From CAYWMP01 sp964459445 (GTDB lineage: Bacteria; Desulfobacterota; DSM-4660; Desulfatiglandales; HGW-15), in assembly GCA_964459445.1 (NCBI GenBank), contig CAYWMP010000113.1, forward strand, positions 1 through 19,542: a stretch of DNA of 19,542 nucleotides, written 5' to 3'. Positions 8,123-15,675 of the stretch are shown here, piece after piece. A program made the translations under genes and the position numbers. The notes under the pieces were generated by a model. That model was not told where the DNA came from. It saw only the letters and a list, made by a program, of their open reading frames with translations, and did not search any database. The first letter of the stretch is position 1, and each line of letters begins with the position of its first letter.

Positions 8123-8222
8123 NNNNNNNNNNNNNNNNNNNNNNNNNNNNNNNNNNNNNNNNNNNNNNNNNNNNNNNNNNNNNNNNNNNNNNNNNNNNNN
8201 NNNNNNNNNNNNNNNNNNNNNN
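8123..8222. other. Assembly gap of 100 N
   Basis: Exactly 100 N, the conventional size for a scaffold gap of unknown length. It removes the 3' end of livM and an unknown amount of sequence between livM and livF. Confidence 0.99.
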
Positions 8223-9256
8223 GATCTAACAATACGCCAGACCTCTGCCAACCCCTTTGGTTCAAATATGATAAAAAGGACAATGGCCAGACCAAATACA
8301 AACTCACGAAGCGGTGCCATGGTTATGGCCATGCCCCCCCCAAGGTTCATGAAATATTCGGTAATCAAGCTCAGGATCTCGTTCAGGGTGACAATAAAGA
8401 CCGTTCCAAAGACAGCACCGGGAATGCTTCCAAGGCCCCCGATGATAATCATGGCAATAAATTCAATGGACAACCCGAGAACGAAGGGTTCCGGTGTGAT
8501 ACTGATCATATAATAGGCAAAGAGCGCTCCTGCGAAGCCTGCATAAAAGGAACTGATGGCAAAGGAAAGCAGCTTGTAGCGAAAGACAGGGATACCCATC
8601 CCCTCGGCGGCGCGGTCATTATCACGGATGGCGATGAAAGCGCGCCCATGGCGCGTGCGAATCACATTGACCGCAATCCAGGTCATGATGACAAAGCAAA
8701 CATAGATCACATAATAAAAGGTTCGGTCATTCCCCAGATCGATGCCGAAAAAGGAGGCCCCAATAATGCTGATGCCATTTGCGCCTTCCGTCAGGCTATC
8801 CCACTGCCAGAGCACATATTCAATGATAAACTGCCCTGCCAATGTGGCAATGAGCAGATACAGGTGCTTGAGACGGGCTGAAGGCAGGCCGAAAATGAGC
8901 CCCACGGCGGCGGTCATGATCCCTGCTGCGGGAACGGCGATTATAAAGGGGAAGCCTGCTTTCACGGCCAGGATGGCGGCGGTATAGGCCCCTACGCCAA
9001 AAAAGGCCCCATGTCCCAATGAGATCTGGCCCGTATACCCAATAAGGAGGTTGAGACCCACGGCTGCTATGGCGTAGATCCCAATCATGTTTAAGATATG
9101 CAAAACACCCGGCCCGCTGATAAATGGTAGAACGCCGAATAACATAAGGAGGCCGACCAACATCCACAACCTCCCAAAATCGGTCTCAAAGATGACCAAT
9201 TCCTGGTCGTAACGTTCCCGATAATTTCCGCAGGGATGAAATTGCAGTTTTCGCAT
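8223..9256 (-). CDS. livM: Branched-chain amino acid-type ABC permease, LivM type (3' end in gap)
   Basis: Inner-membrane permease that pairs with LivH in a HAAT importer. The visible 344 residues start with a charged cytoplasmic stretch (1-30) and continue as hydrophobic segments. LivM hallmarks: GLNLLIGYTGQISLGHGAFFG (67-87), PSARLKHLYLLIATLA (125-140), the EAA-like coupling loop HGRAFIAIRDNDRAAEGMGI (203-222) and IIGGLGSIPGAVFG (271-284). The frame enters the gap after FEPKGLAEVWRIVR, which is normally within 10-25 residues of the C-terminus, so the gene is probably nearly complete; nothing left of the gap belongs to it. The ribosome site is weak (AAAGG, about 17 bases before ATG). It follows livH after 89 bp that hold a hairpin. 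Confidence 0.92.
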
Positions 9257-9296
9257 TTCTTGAATCTAACCTTTCAAAAGACAAATTCAGGGATTC

Positions 9297-9322
9297 AGGA
9301 ATTGAGGGATTCTTCAATTCCT
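9297..9322. repeat. Hairpin between livH and livM
   Basis: AGGAATTGA (9297-9305) and TCAATTCCT (9314-9322) are perfect inverted repeats with an 8 bp loop. There is no T-tract. In the livH-to-livM direction it may be an mRNA-stabilising or attenuating stem; it may equally be a degraded repeat. Confidence 0.4.
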
Positions 9323-9345
9323 CAAGTCGCCGTTTACAATTCTCC

Positions 9346-10224
9346 TTAAACCCTCTCTATTTCCACCAGTCCAAAGAGGCCATAGGGCTTGACCATGAGG
9401 ATAAACACCAGCACGATGTAGGGGACTATTTCCCTCAAACTGGTAGAGATATAACCGCCCGTAAAGGTCTCAAGAAGTCCTATGATGACACCCCCCAGAA
9501 TGGCCCCTCCAATGCTGTCCAGCCCTCCCAGGATGACAACTGGAAACACCTTTAGACCGATGGCGCTCAAATCGTGGACACTGATGCCATTGAGGATGCC
9601 GAGAACAATACCGCTCATGGCCGCAACCAAAAAAGCAATGGCCCATGAGAGTGCGAAAACCCTCTTTACGTGAACACCCAGGGAAAGGGCTGCTGGCTGG
9701 TTGTCTGCCACGGATCTCATATAGATCCCCTGGGAGGAATACTTGAAAAATACGCCAAAGATAATAAGAAAAATGATTCCTATGATAAAGGCGGCCACGT
9801 TGACAGAGGGGACCAGAATGGACCCGATTTGAAGGTTAAGTGCTTCGGGCAAAAAATCAGGATAAACCTTGATGTCGCCTCCAAAGATAAACAACAACAG
9901 TCCCTTGAGCATAATTCCCAGTCCGAGGGTCATCATGATCACTTCGATCAGGTTCTCACCGATTAAAGGTCGAAGAAAAAGCCGCTCTACGACAAATCCA
10001 AGAGCAAAGGTGCCGACGAGTGTCAGAATGAAAGCGAGCACAATGGGCAATTTGGCCCAGGAAACCAGGACAAGAAAAAGAAATGCGCCGATAGCGAGAA
10101 ACTCCCCATGGGCCAAATTCAAGACACTGCTTGATTTAAAGATCATGACAAAGCCCAGTGCTGACAGGGCATAGAGAAATCCCAGCGATAGTCCGTTGAT
10201 CAGCAAATGAAAGAAAAACTCCAT
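9346..10224 (-). CDS. livH: Branched-chain amino acid-type ABC permease, LivH type
   Basis: Inner-membrane permease subunit of the HAAT importer, partner of LivM. The 292 residues match the usual LivH length. The N-terminus GLSLGFLYALSALGFVMIF (11-29) and SSVLNLAHGEFLAIGAF (32-48) are typical. The EAA-like coupling loop is GIYMRSVADNQPAALSLGV (166-184), and VVILGGLDSIGGAILGG (229-245) is the conserved late segment. The ORF is highly hydrophobic, with about eight membrane segments. Its start lies 7 bp behind the acyl-CoA ligase stop, and its purine-rich ribosome site (GGAAGGGGAG) sits in the last ligase codons, so translation is probably coupled. This ties the ligase physically to the transporter operon. 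No damage seen. Confidence 0.95.
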   Translation of the reverse strand: MEFFFHLLINGLSLGFLYALSALGFVMIFKSSSVLNLAHGEFLAIGAFLFLVLVSWAKLPIVLAFILTLVGTFALGFVVERLFLRPLIGENLIEVIMMTLGLGIMLKGLLLFIFGGDIKVYPDFLPEALNLQIGSILVPSVNVAAFIIGIIFLIIFGVFFKYSSQGIYMRSVADNQPAALSLGVHVKRVFALSWAIAFLVAAMSGIVLGILNGISVHDLSAIGLKVFPVVILGGLDSIGGAILGGVIIGLLETFTGGYISTSLREIVPYIVLVFILMVKPYGLFGLVEIERV

Positions 10225-10231
10225 AACGGGT

Positions 10232-12193
10232 TTACTCCCCTTCCTCTACGGATAGGATCTTTACGGTTGTTTCAATGGTCCCGACCTGACCATCCCTATA
10301 ACGGACTTGTCCCGTTACAGATAATTCCGTTTTATCGGAGTACATGACATCAATCATGTCTCTGTACTGCTGGAATACGAATTTTCGTCTAACCTTGCCG
10401 GTCCTCGTGAGTTCCTCGTCATCCGCGTCCAACAATTTGTAAAGCAGTATGATCCTGACCAGCTGCATCGGTTTGGGCAACTGGGTATTCACCTCCCGGA
10501 CCTCTTCACGAATCAACTCCTCCACACCGGGCTGTTGGGAGAGATCGGTATAGGTTGTATAGGGAATTTTCCGATCCTCGGCCCAATTCCCAACGTTTCC
10601 GAAATCAATGTTGATGAAGGCGGTGAGGTAGGGCTGCCCCTCTCCCCAAATAACGGTCTCCTTGATATAGGGACTGAACTTTAGCCTTGTCTCGATAAAA
10701 TCAGGGGAAAAGGCCTCCCCCTCTTTGGTTCGCATAATATCTTCTTTGCGACCGATGATGAGGAGGTGCCCATCTTCGTCTAGGTACCCCGCATCTCCCG
10801 TATGAAACCAGCCGTCTTTAAGGGCCTCTGCCGTGGCCTCTGGATTCTGGTAATAACCGACGAAGTTCGATTTACTCGAAACAAGGACCTCCTGATCCTC
10901 GGCAATTCGAATTTCCGTCCGCGGCAGGGTTATGCCCACGGTTTCGGGTTTCACTTCATCATCGGGCTGTACCTGAAATATGCCTCCGGCTTCAGTAATT
11001 CCATAACATTGCTTCAGATTCAGTCCATTCGCACGAAAAAAGCGAATCACGTCCGGACTTATGGGATGTCCCCCCGTGTAGGCGGCTCTGAATCCAAGAC
11101 AACCTACTCGATCCATTAGGGGACGCGACACGAGTCTGGTGGTCATCCATTTCTGAAATCTGAGTTTGGCAGGCACCGCCTTTTTCTCGGATTCCAGATC
11201 TACGATTTGACCGCCTATTTTTTGAGACCAATTATAGAGGGCCCGTTTGATAAATCCTGCGTCGCTGATCTTCACCCTGATTTTTGATGCGAGGTCCTCC
11301 CAGAATCTGGAAGAGCTTACAATCACTGTGGGACCGACTTCTCTGAGGTCTTCTGCACCAGTCTCAAATGTCTCCGGAAAGTTCATGACGATCCCGCCGG
11401 AGAGAGTAATTCCCACGCCCCATAACTGATCAACGATCCATGCCGTGGGCGTAATGGAGATCCAGTTATCTCCGATGCCAATAGGCGCTGTCTCGAGCCA
11501 CTTCCTGGACATGTCCGTGAAGTTTTCGTGGCTCAGCATGACCATCTTAGGCTCTCCGGTTGTTCCGGATGTCATGATCATGATGGCCACGTCATCCGAA
11601 TTGCCCTCCCAGAGTTCTTTGATAAAAAGTTCCGGCTCTTCTTTGTCCACCTTTTCTCCGGACTCGACGAGTTGAGCAAAACTAAGGAGCCAGGGATCAT
11701 CACCATAGCTCCTCATCCCCGTGGGGTCGATATAGATGAGTCGGCGGACGTGGGAGAGCTCATCTCGGTGGGCGAGGAGCTTGTCCACTTGCTCCTGATC
11801 CTGGACAAAGGCAAAGCTCGCATCAATCCGGTTCAGACCCTGGGCCAATTCTTTAGCCACCGCGGAGGTAAACAGGGGGATGGTTACACCACCCATGGAT
11901 TGCGCGCCGAGTTCACTGAAAAGCCATTCCGGGTGATTATCCAGAATGAGGCCGATATTTTCTCCCCTCTTGAGCCCCAAGGCATTGAGCCCGAGCGCCG
12001 CCCATTTCGTATACCTTAGGTAGTCTTGCCACGTGTACGCCTGCCAAATCCCGAAAGCCTTTTCGCGTATCGCAATTTTCTCGGCGCCCAGTCGTTCGGC
12101 CTGCCTTAGGAGGATCTGAGGAAACGTATAATCCCCCAAAGAGGTCAAAGTCTCTTCGTCTATACGCTCTATCCCCTGCTTTTTTCCATTCAT
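10232..12193 (-). CDS. AMP-forming acyl-CoA ligase (long-chain type) within the Liv-type operon
   Basis: Activates a carboxylic acid with ATP to an acyl-adenylate, then transfers it to CoA; probably cytoplasmic or membrane-associated. The ANL-superfamily core is complete: P-loop MTSGTTGEPKMVMLSHEN (207-224), A5 motif YGITEAGG (397-404), GWFHTGDAGYLDEDGH (461-476), hinge motif GRKEDIM (481-487) and the C-terminal catalytic-lysine motif LTRTGKVRR (595-603, Lys600). The 653 residues and the unusually long C-terminal extension after Lys600, ending in a beta-like segment with RYRDGQ, resemble the long-chain ligases found with LIV-type transporters in deltaproteobacteria and aromatic degraders. The substrate, whether fatty, phenylalkanoic or aromatic acid, cannot be read from sequence. 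Lying between livG and livH, it probably traps the imported acid as a thioester. The ribosome site is poor (AAGAG). Family firm, substrate open. Confidence 0.92.
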   Translation of the reverse strand: MNGKKQGIERIDEETLTSLGDYTFPQILLRQAERLGAEKIAIREKAFGIWQAYTWQDYLRYTKWAALGLNALGLKRGENIGLILDNHPEWLFSELGAQSMGGVTIPLFTSAVAKELAQGLNRIDASFAFVQDQEQVDKLLAHRDELSHVRRLIYIDPTGMRSYGDDPWLLSFAQLVESGEKVDKEEPELFIKELWEGNSDDVAIMIMTSGTTGEPKMVMLSHENFTDMSRKWLETAPIGIGDNWISITPTAWIVDQLWGVGITLSGGIVMNFPETFETGAEDLREVGPTVIVSSSRFWEDLASKIRVKISDAGFIKRALYNWSQKIGGQIVDLESEKKAVPAKLRFQKWMTTRLVSRPLMDRVGCLGFRAAYTGGHPISPDVIRFFRANGLNLKQCYGITEAGGIFQVQPDDEVKPETVGITLPRTEIRIAEDQEVLVSSKSNFVGYYQNPEATAEALKDGWFHTGDAGYLDEDGHLLIIGRKEDIMRTKEGEAFSPDFIETRLKFSPYIKETVIWGEGQPYLTAFINIDFGNVGNWAEDRKIPYTTYTDLSQQPGVEELIREEVREVNTQLPKPMQLVRIILLYKLLDADDEELTRTGKVRRKFVFQQYRDMIDVMYSDKTELSVTGQVRYRDGQVGTIETTVKILSVEEGE

Positions 12194-12331
12194 GGCTCTT
12201 TATCTTGTTCTTCTATGTTTCGGTCGTTTTGTGGCCAAAAGTCATCTTTTACTCAAGCGATTCCTTCAACCATTCAGAAATCCAAATTCTTTATTTAATC
12301 CTAATGTGTTTCTCTTTTTTGGGTTTGAAAG

Positions 12332-12342
12332 GCCCTAAGGGC
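12332..12342. repeat. Short GC-rich palindrome between livG and the ligase
   Basis: GCCCT-A-AGGGC is a perfect 11 bp palindrome in the 180 bp gap between livG and the ligase gene, the widest clear break in the upstream half of the train. Only three T follow on the minus strand, so it is at most a weak attenuator. No convincing promoter for the ligase was found in the gap. Confidence 0.3.
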
Positions 12343-12373
12343 AGGAATTCGCTAGGGGATTTTTCCAAACCTC

Positions 12374-13204
12374 TTAGTCAATTTGGGATGTATCCCCAAG
12401 ATATGCCTTTATCACTTGCGGGTGGCCCTGGACGAAATCAGGCGTCCCTTCCGCGATTTTGACCCCAAAGTCGAGGACGGCGATTTTCTGGGAGATACTC
12501 ATGACAACGGACATATCATGTTCTACCAGGATCATGGTCTGGTCCCAGGCCTCATTCAACTCGACTAGGAAGCGGACCATGTCTTCTTTCTCCTCAAGGG
12601 TCATCCCGGCAAAGGGCTCGTCCAAGACAAGGAGTTTTGGTTCCAATGCCAGGGCCCGGCCCAATTCAACCCGCTTGCGCATACCGTATGGGAGCGAACC
12701 TACAAGCTGTTTTCGTATTGATTGCATCTCAAGGAAATCGATCAACTCCTCGAGGATTTCCCGGTGCCGGACTTCTTCCCTGCGGACGGATTTTGTGAAA
12801 ACCGAAGCCTTTGCAACACTGTAGTTGCAGTGCACATGACGGGCGAGCAGCATATTGGATAAAACAGACATTCCGGGGAAAAGCTCAATATTCTGGTAGG
12901 TTCTTCCTATTCCTATTTTGGTTAGATGATGGGTGGATAGGTTTGTTATCCCTTCTCCATTAAAGAAGATCTGTCCCTCTTGGGGGGTGTAATACCCCGT
13001 GATGCAATTCAGCAGGCTTGTCTTTCCAGCCCCATTCGGACCTATGATGGCAAACAGGTCCCCTGTATTCACTTTGAGATCAATTTCGTTGAGGGCTGTG
13101 ATCCCTCCGAATCTTAAAGTAAGGTTTTTCACCTCTAGCTCGGCCCGAATCTCCTCGGGCCGAACTGAGGTGAAAATACTTGGTTCACCACGATAGGCTT
13201 TCAT
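12374..13204 (-). CDS. livG: Branched-chain amino acid-type ABC transporter ATPase, LivG type
   Basis: Second ATPase of the HAAT importer. Walker A GPNGAGKT is at 55-62, the Q-loop Gln at 104, the LivG-type signature LPYGMRKRVELGRALA at 171-186, Walker B LLVLDEPFAGM at 191-201 and the switch His at 229 (EHDMSVVM). The LivG-type helical insertion (about 120-160) is present, though it reads differently from amino-acid transporters. The 276 residues exceed the usual 255 or so through an N-terminal extension of about 20 residues before ELEVKNLTL. The start overlaps the livK stop by four bases (ATGA), indicating coupled translation from livK, and supports this start. Family firm; substrate inferred from context only. 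Confidence 0.94.
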   Translation of the reverse strand: MKAYRGEPSIFTSVRPEEIRAELEVKNLTLRFGGITALNEIDLKVNTGDLFAIIGPNGAGKTSLLNCITGYYTPQEGQIFFNGEGITNLSTHHLTKIGIGRTYQNIELFPGMSVLSNMLLARHVHCNYSVAKASVFTKSVRREEVRHREILEELIDFLEMQSIRKQLVGSLPYGMRKRVELGRALALEPKLLVLDEPFAGMTLEEKEDMVRFLVELNEAWDQTMILVEHDMSVVMSISQKIAVLDFGVKIAEGTPDFVQGHPQVIKAYLGDTSQID

Positions 13205-14409
13205 TTCAGAATTCGAATCTTCTCTTTTCCGGGAGCCCAGAAGCTGGTGACAGGTGTGTAGGTTGCATCCTCATTGACTTTGACTATTCTGGCTACCCAG
13301 GATGCACTGTGGTCTGAATTCGTGTAGGTGATATCGGGGACCAGGCCTCCAAAACTCTCGTTTTTGAAGGTTTGAAGGGCCTGATTGATTGTTTGGGCGT
13401 TTACATCGTCGAATTTCTCATGAGCTCGCTGAAGAGCCCTCTCAATGATCATAGCGACAACCATCCCTTCCCAGGTGGCGGTGTCAAACTTATCCGTTGT
13501 CTTATAGCGGGTATATACTTTTTCCATCTCTGCGACACCGGGCGTTCCGTCTGCAGGAAGTCCGCCTGGAAACTGCTGATAAAGCCTGTCCCGGATCAAT
13601 CCCTTTGCCCGTTTAAAGAAATCCGGATCGGTTGCCGTCCAGCTTCCGATAAATACGGGATCATACTTGATACGATCCGCCGCTTTAAGGGCCATTACCA
13701 CATGACCTCCTAGTAGTTGGGTAAAAATGTATTCTGCCCCAGCGTTTTTTAGCCGCAGCATCTCCGTATTCAGATCCAAGGTCTTGGTAGGGAATTCCTC
13801 TATGGTAACAATGTTGATGTTGTGTTTGGAGGCATAATCCTTCATTGGGGCCTGAATGGCCTTGCCGAAGGCGTTGTTGTAGGTCAACAGCGCCACCTTT
13901 GGCGGATCACTTCCCTTGTGGACGTTATTGATGTATTCGGTGACGGCAATAGTGTCCATCGCATAGTGACCAAAAGGCAGATAGGCGTAATCTACAGGGG
14001 CCTTGAGGATTGCAGGGAAGGTGGAGAAATTGATATTGGGTATTTTGTACTTCTGGATAATGGGCTTGACCATGATCCCTGATCCTGCGTCCCAGGTGGT
14101 CGTAATATCCATCTTATCCGAGGTACAAAACTTCTTGATATACTTCACGGCCTCAGGAACTTTGTATGCATGATCGACAACCGTTAGCTTGATCATATTT
14201 CCGCCAATGCCGCCTTTGACCTCATTGACATACCGCATATAGTCCTGGAGCCCCTTGGCATGGTATTGACCCCACGAGGATAGTGGTCCTGTAAGGTTGA
14301 TAACTGCACCCACCTTAATGTCTTTGGCCAATGCAGGTGATAGCACGCCGAAACAAAAAAACCCTCCGATGATAACCAGGATAACTAGAAAATTGGTAAA
14401 TCTACGCAT
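13201..14409 (-). CDS. livK: Periplasmic substrate-binding protein of a LIV-type ABC transporter
   Basis: Captures the substrate in the periplasm and delivers it to LivHM. A signal peptide is evident: MRRFTNF, then a hydrophobic core (8-24) and a cleavage site after ALA at about residue 28; no lipobox, so it is a soluble periplasmic protein. The mature start DIKVGAVINLTGPLSSWG is the classic Peripla_BP_6 opening, and VKYIKKF, NINFSTFPAI, VALLTYNNAFGKA and DPVFIGSWTATDPDFF follow in family order. The 402 residues are normal for the solute-binding proteins of clusters that handle aromatic or acyl compounds. The start has a very strong ribosome site, AAGGAGGAGG, six bases before ATG, expected for the most abundant component. 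It is the first gene of the minus-strand train. The ligand is unknown; the adjacent ligase argues for a carboxylic acid. Confidence 0.93.
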   Translation of the reverse strand: MRRFTNFLVILVIIGGFFCFGVLSPALAKDIKVGAVINLTGPLSSWGQYHAKGLQDYMRYVNEVKGGIGGNMIKLTVVDHAYKVPEAVKYIKKFCTSDKMDITTTWDAGSGIMVKPIIQKYKIPNINFSTFPAILKAPVDYAYLPFGHYAMDTIAVTEYINNVHKGSDPPKVALLTYNNAFGKAIQAPMKDYASKHNINIVTIEEFPTKTLDLNTEMLRLKNAGAEYIFTQLLGGHVVMALKAADRIKYDPVFIGSWTATDPDFFKRAKGLIRDRLYQQFPGGLPADGTPGVAEMEKVYTRYKTTDKFDTATWEGMVVAMIIERALQRAHEKFDDVNAQTINQALQTFKNESFGGLVPDITYTNSDHSASWVARIVKVNEDATYTPVTSFWAPGKEKIRILK

Positions 14410-14497
14410 GGCGCCTCCTCCTTGGTTTTTGGGTTAATAAACGGTTACGCCAACCTTAGGATCCTGTGCTTAATATTCCAAATAACTTTTTGCGCAA

Positions 14498-14518
14498 ACA
14501 AGTTATTGAATTACTTGT
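14498..14518. promoter_or_regulatory. 21 bp palindrome inside the proximal livK promoter (operator candidate)
   Basis: ACAAGT (14498-14503) and ACTTGT (14513-14518) are perfect inverted repeats, and the inner ATT/AAT also pair around a central G with only one mismatched pair. On the minus strand it fills the spacer and -10 region of the predicted proximal promoter, a classic repressor position. The cognate regulator is unknown; the sequence is not the FadR-type site seen at 14833-14850. Confidence 0.5.
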
Positions 14519-14529
14519 CCCGATGTCAA
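14500..14529 (-). promoter_or_regulatory. Proximal livK promoter candidate (P2)
   Basis: On the minus strand TTGACA (14529-14524, perfect -35) is followed after 18 bp by TAACTT (14505-14500), a poor -10. It would start about 85 bp upstream of livK. A perfect -35 with a weak -10 overlapped by a palindrome suggests regulated use. Confidence 0.4.
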
Positions 14530-14549
14530 GTACCAATCCCCGGGGAACC

Positions 14550-14565
14550 ATTCAGTGTACTGAAT
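14550..14565. promoter_or_regulatory. 16 bp perfect palindrome between the two livK promoters
   Basis: ATTCAGT-GT-ACTGAAT has perfect 7 bp arms with a 2 bp spacer. It lies about 30-45 bp downstream of the start predicted for the distal livK promoter and about 140 bp upstream of the livK ATG. It could be a second operator; no regulator can be named. Confidence 0.4.
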
Positions 14566-14601
14566 TTGTCTCCTGACTAATTACAATTTAGCTACAAAGT
14601 G

Positions 14602-14631
14602 ACTATATTTTGACCGACTGAAATATGTCAA
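14602..14631 (-). promoter_or_regulatory. livK: Distal livK promoter candidate (P1)
   Basis: On the minus strand TTGACA (14631-14626, perfect) and TATAGT (14607-14602, 5 of 6) are separated by 18 bp. This is the best sigma70-type promoter in the window and would give a livK leader of about 185 nt containing the two palindromes at 14550-14565 and 14498-14518. Confidence 0.6.
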
Positions 14632-14805
14632 GGGAAAAGAATGACAACATGAGTATTCGCTGCTCTTCGGCGCTCTTCCCTAAAAAAAACATGAAAATAC
14701 GATGGGTAGTTCATGACCGCTGAAGGGGCACTCGATTCTAGGGCTTCATATTCTCCTGATCCATAGAAAGACTTGAGTTGGCCAGTTAGGCAATCAAATT
14801 TAATG

Positions 14806-14835
14806 TTGACACCTTTTTGACCTCCATGGTAGTGA
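14806..14835 (+). promoter_or_regulatory. fadR: fadR promoter candidate
   Basis: A perfect TTGACA at 14806-14811 is followed, after 18 bp, by a weak TAGTGA (14830-14835). The FadR-type operator begins at 14833, so bound repressor would cover the -10 and start. Transcription would begin near 14842, which rules out the upstream TTG (14817) and ATG (14826) as starts. Confidence 0.45.
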
Positions 14836-14850
14836 ATGAATCATCATTCA
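14833..14850. promoter_or_regulatory. FadR-type operator
   Basis: TGAATGA-ATCA-TCATTCA has perfect 7 bp inverted arms with a 4 bp spacer. From memory, the Bacillus subtilis FadR (YsiA) consensus is TGAATGA-NTAN-TCATTCA, so both arms and the spacing fit. It overlaps the predicted fadR start of transcription, implying autoregulation. I found no second complete copy in this window. Confidence 0.7.
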
Positions 14851-14867
14851 TATTTAAATCAAGAACC

Positions 14868-15458
14868 ATGAAAAACAAACAAAGCGAAAAATATTTTAGA
14901 ATAATCAATGCGGCAACAAAGGTGTTTGCCAAAAAGGGTTTTTTTCAATCCAAGGTCTCCGATATTGCAAAGGAGGCCCAGGTGGCGGACGGCACCATTT
15001 ATCTCTATTTTGAAAACAAAGACGACATCCTGATTTCTCTTTTTGAAGAGCAGATGAAAAAAGTCCTTGATAACATGATGGAGGAGGTGTCCAAAGAAAA
15101 AGATGCTGTAGCGAAGATCAAACGTTTTGCTCTCAACCACCTGAAGTTGATTGAGTTGAATAAGGACGTGGCGGAGATCATTCAGGTTGAATTACGGCAA
15201 AGCAGCAAGTTTATGAAGGAATACAAAAACGAAAGATTCCTCGCTTATCTTAACCTCATTGCCGAAATCATAAGCGAAGGAAAGGAACAGGGTGTCTTTA
15301 AAAAAGAAATAATCCCCGATATTGCCAAGAGGGCCTTCTTTGGCGCTCTGGATGAGATGTCCCGATTTTGGGTATTGTCAACCCATAAAAAGTATGATAT
15401 TGAAACCGCCGCCGATCAGATCAGCAAATATTTTTTGGAAGGCATGATCCATAAATAA
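14868..15458 (+). CDS. fadR: TetR-family regulator of fatty acid metabolism, FadR (YsiA)-like
   Basis: A 196-residue TetR/AcrR-family repressor from the chosen start. The N-terminal helix-turn-helix spans about 9-55: RIINAATKVFAKKGFFQSKV, SDIAKEAQVA, then DGTIYLYFENKDDIL. ADGTIYLYF-NK-DILISLF and the mid-protein LRQS (about 109-113) are, from memory, very like Bacillus FadR, which releases DNA when it binds long-chain acyl-CoA. The ATG at 14868 was chosen because an upstream TTG (14817) and ATG (14826) lie before the predicted transcription start or in the operator and no TetR protein needs the extra residues; its ribosome site is weak, consistent with low expression. It is divergent from livK and precedes etfB by 217 bp. 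Likely targets are itself, perhaps etfBA, and by inference the transporter-ligase train. Confidence 0.85.
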   Translation: MKNKQSEKYFRIINAATKVFAKKGFFQSKVSDIAKEAQVADGTIYLYFENKDDILISLFEEQMKKVLDNMMEEVSKEKDAVAKIKRFALNHLKLIELNKDVAEIIQVELRQSSKFMKEYKNERFLAYLNLIAEIISEGKEQGVFKKEIIPDIAKRAFFGALDEMSRFWVLSTHKKYDIETAADQISKYFLEGMIHK

Positions 15459-15590
15459 ATGATATATTAGCAAGTTATGGGCAGGAAACCCGTTCTTTAA
15501 CTAATACCTTGATGGGGTGACTGTTCGTGATTGTCCGCGACTGGAGTAAGTGAGCCGGCCGTGGAGGAGACTAAAACGAGCAGGATTGGT

Positions 15591-15601
15591 TCCGTAACGG
15601 A
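15591..15601. promoter_or_regulatory. 11 bp palindrome in the etfB leader region
   Basis: TCCGT-A-ACGGA is a perfect palindrome about 40 bp upstream of the predicted etfB -10 box. Possible regulator site or hairpin from a fadR read-through transcript. Short enough that chance is a real alternative. Confidence 0.25.
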
Positions 15602-15615
15602 CTGACCTTGCGTTT

Positions 15616-15644
15616 TTCGTACCGAGCTCTTACCGGTGTATAAT
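15616..15644 (+). promoter_or_regulatory. etfB: etfB promoter candidate
   Basis: A perfect TATAAT at 15639-15644 has a poor -35 (TTCGTA, 15616-15621) at 17 bp. Transcription would start near 15651, giving a leader of about 25 nt before the GTG start. The perfect palindrome TTGAGCTCAA (15651-15660) sits directly on the predicted start point and could be an operator. Confidence 0.45.
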
Positions 15645-15675
15645 AAGCATTTGAGCTCAAGGAAAGGAGGCCATA

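Noticed and set aside
8084..8222. LivM frame continuing through the N run to a stop at 8084
   Set aside because: The frame is preserved only because N is read through. The gap length is arbitrary, and the sequence left of it is a repeat, not LivM.
11528..12019. 163-codon plus-strand open frame inside the ligase gene
   Set aside because: It is antisense to a fully motif-supported acyl-CoA ligase and shows no recognisable domain.
14817..14867. Longer FadR start at TTG 14817 or ATG 14826
   Set aside because: It would add residues not found in TetR proteins, and both starts lie upstream of the predicted transcription start and the operator.
14410..14867. A riboswitch or small gene in the livK-fadR divergent region
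   Set aside because: Only promoters and palindromes are visible. I could match no riboswitch consensus, and no open frame has a ribosome site.
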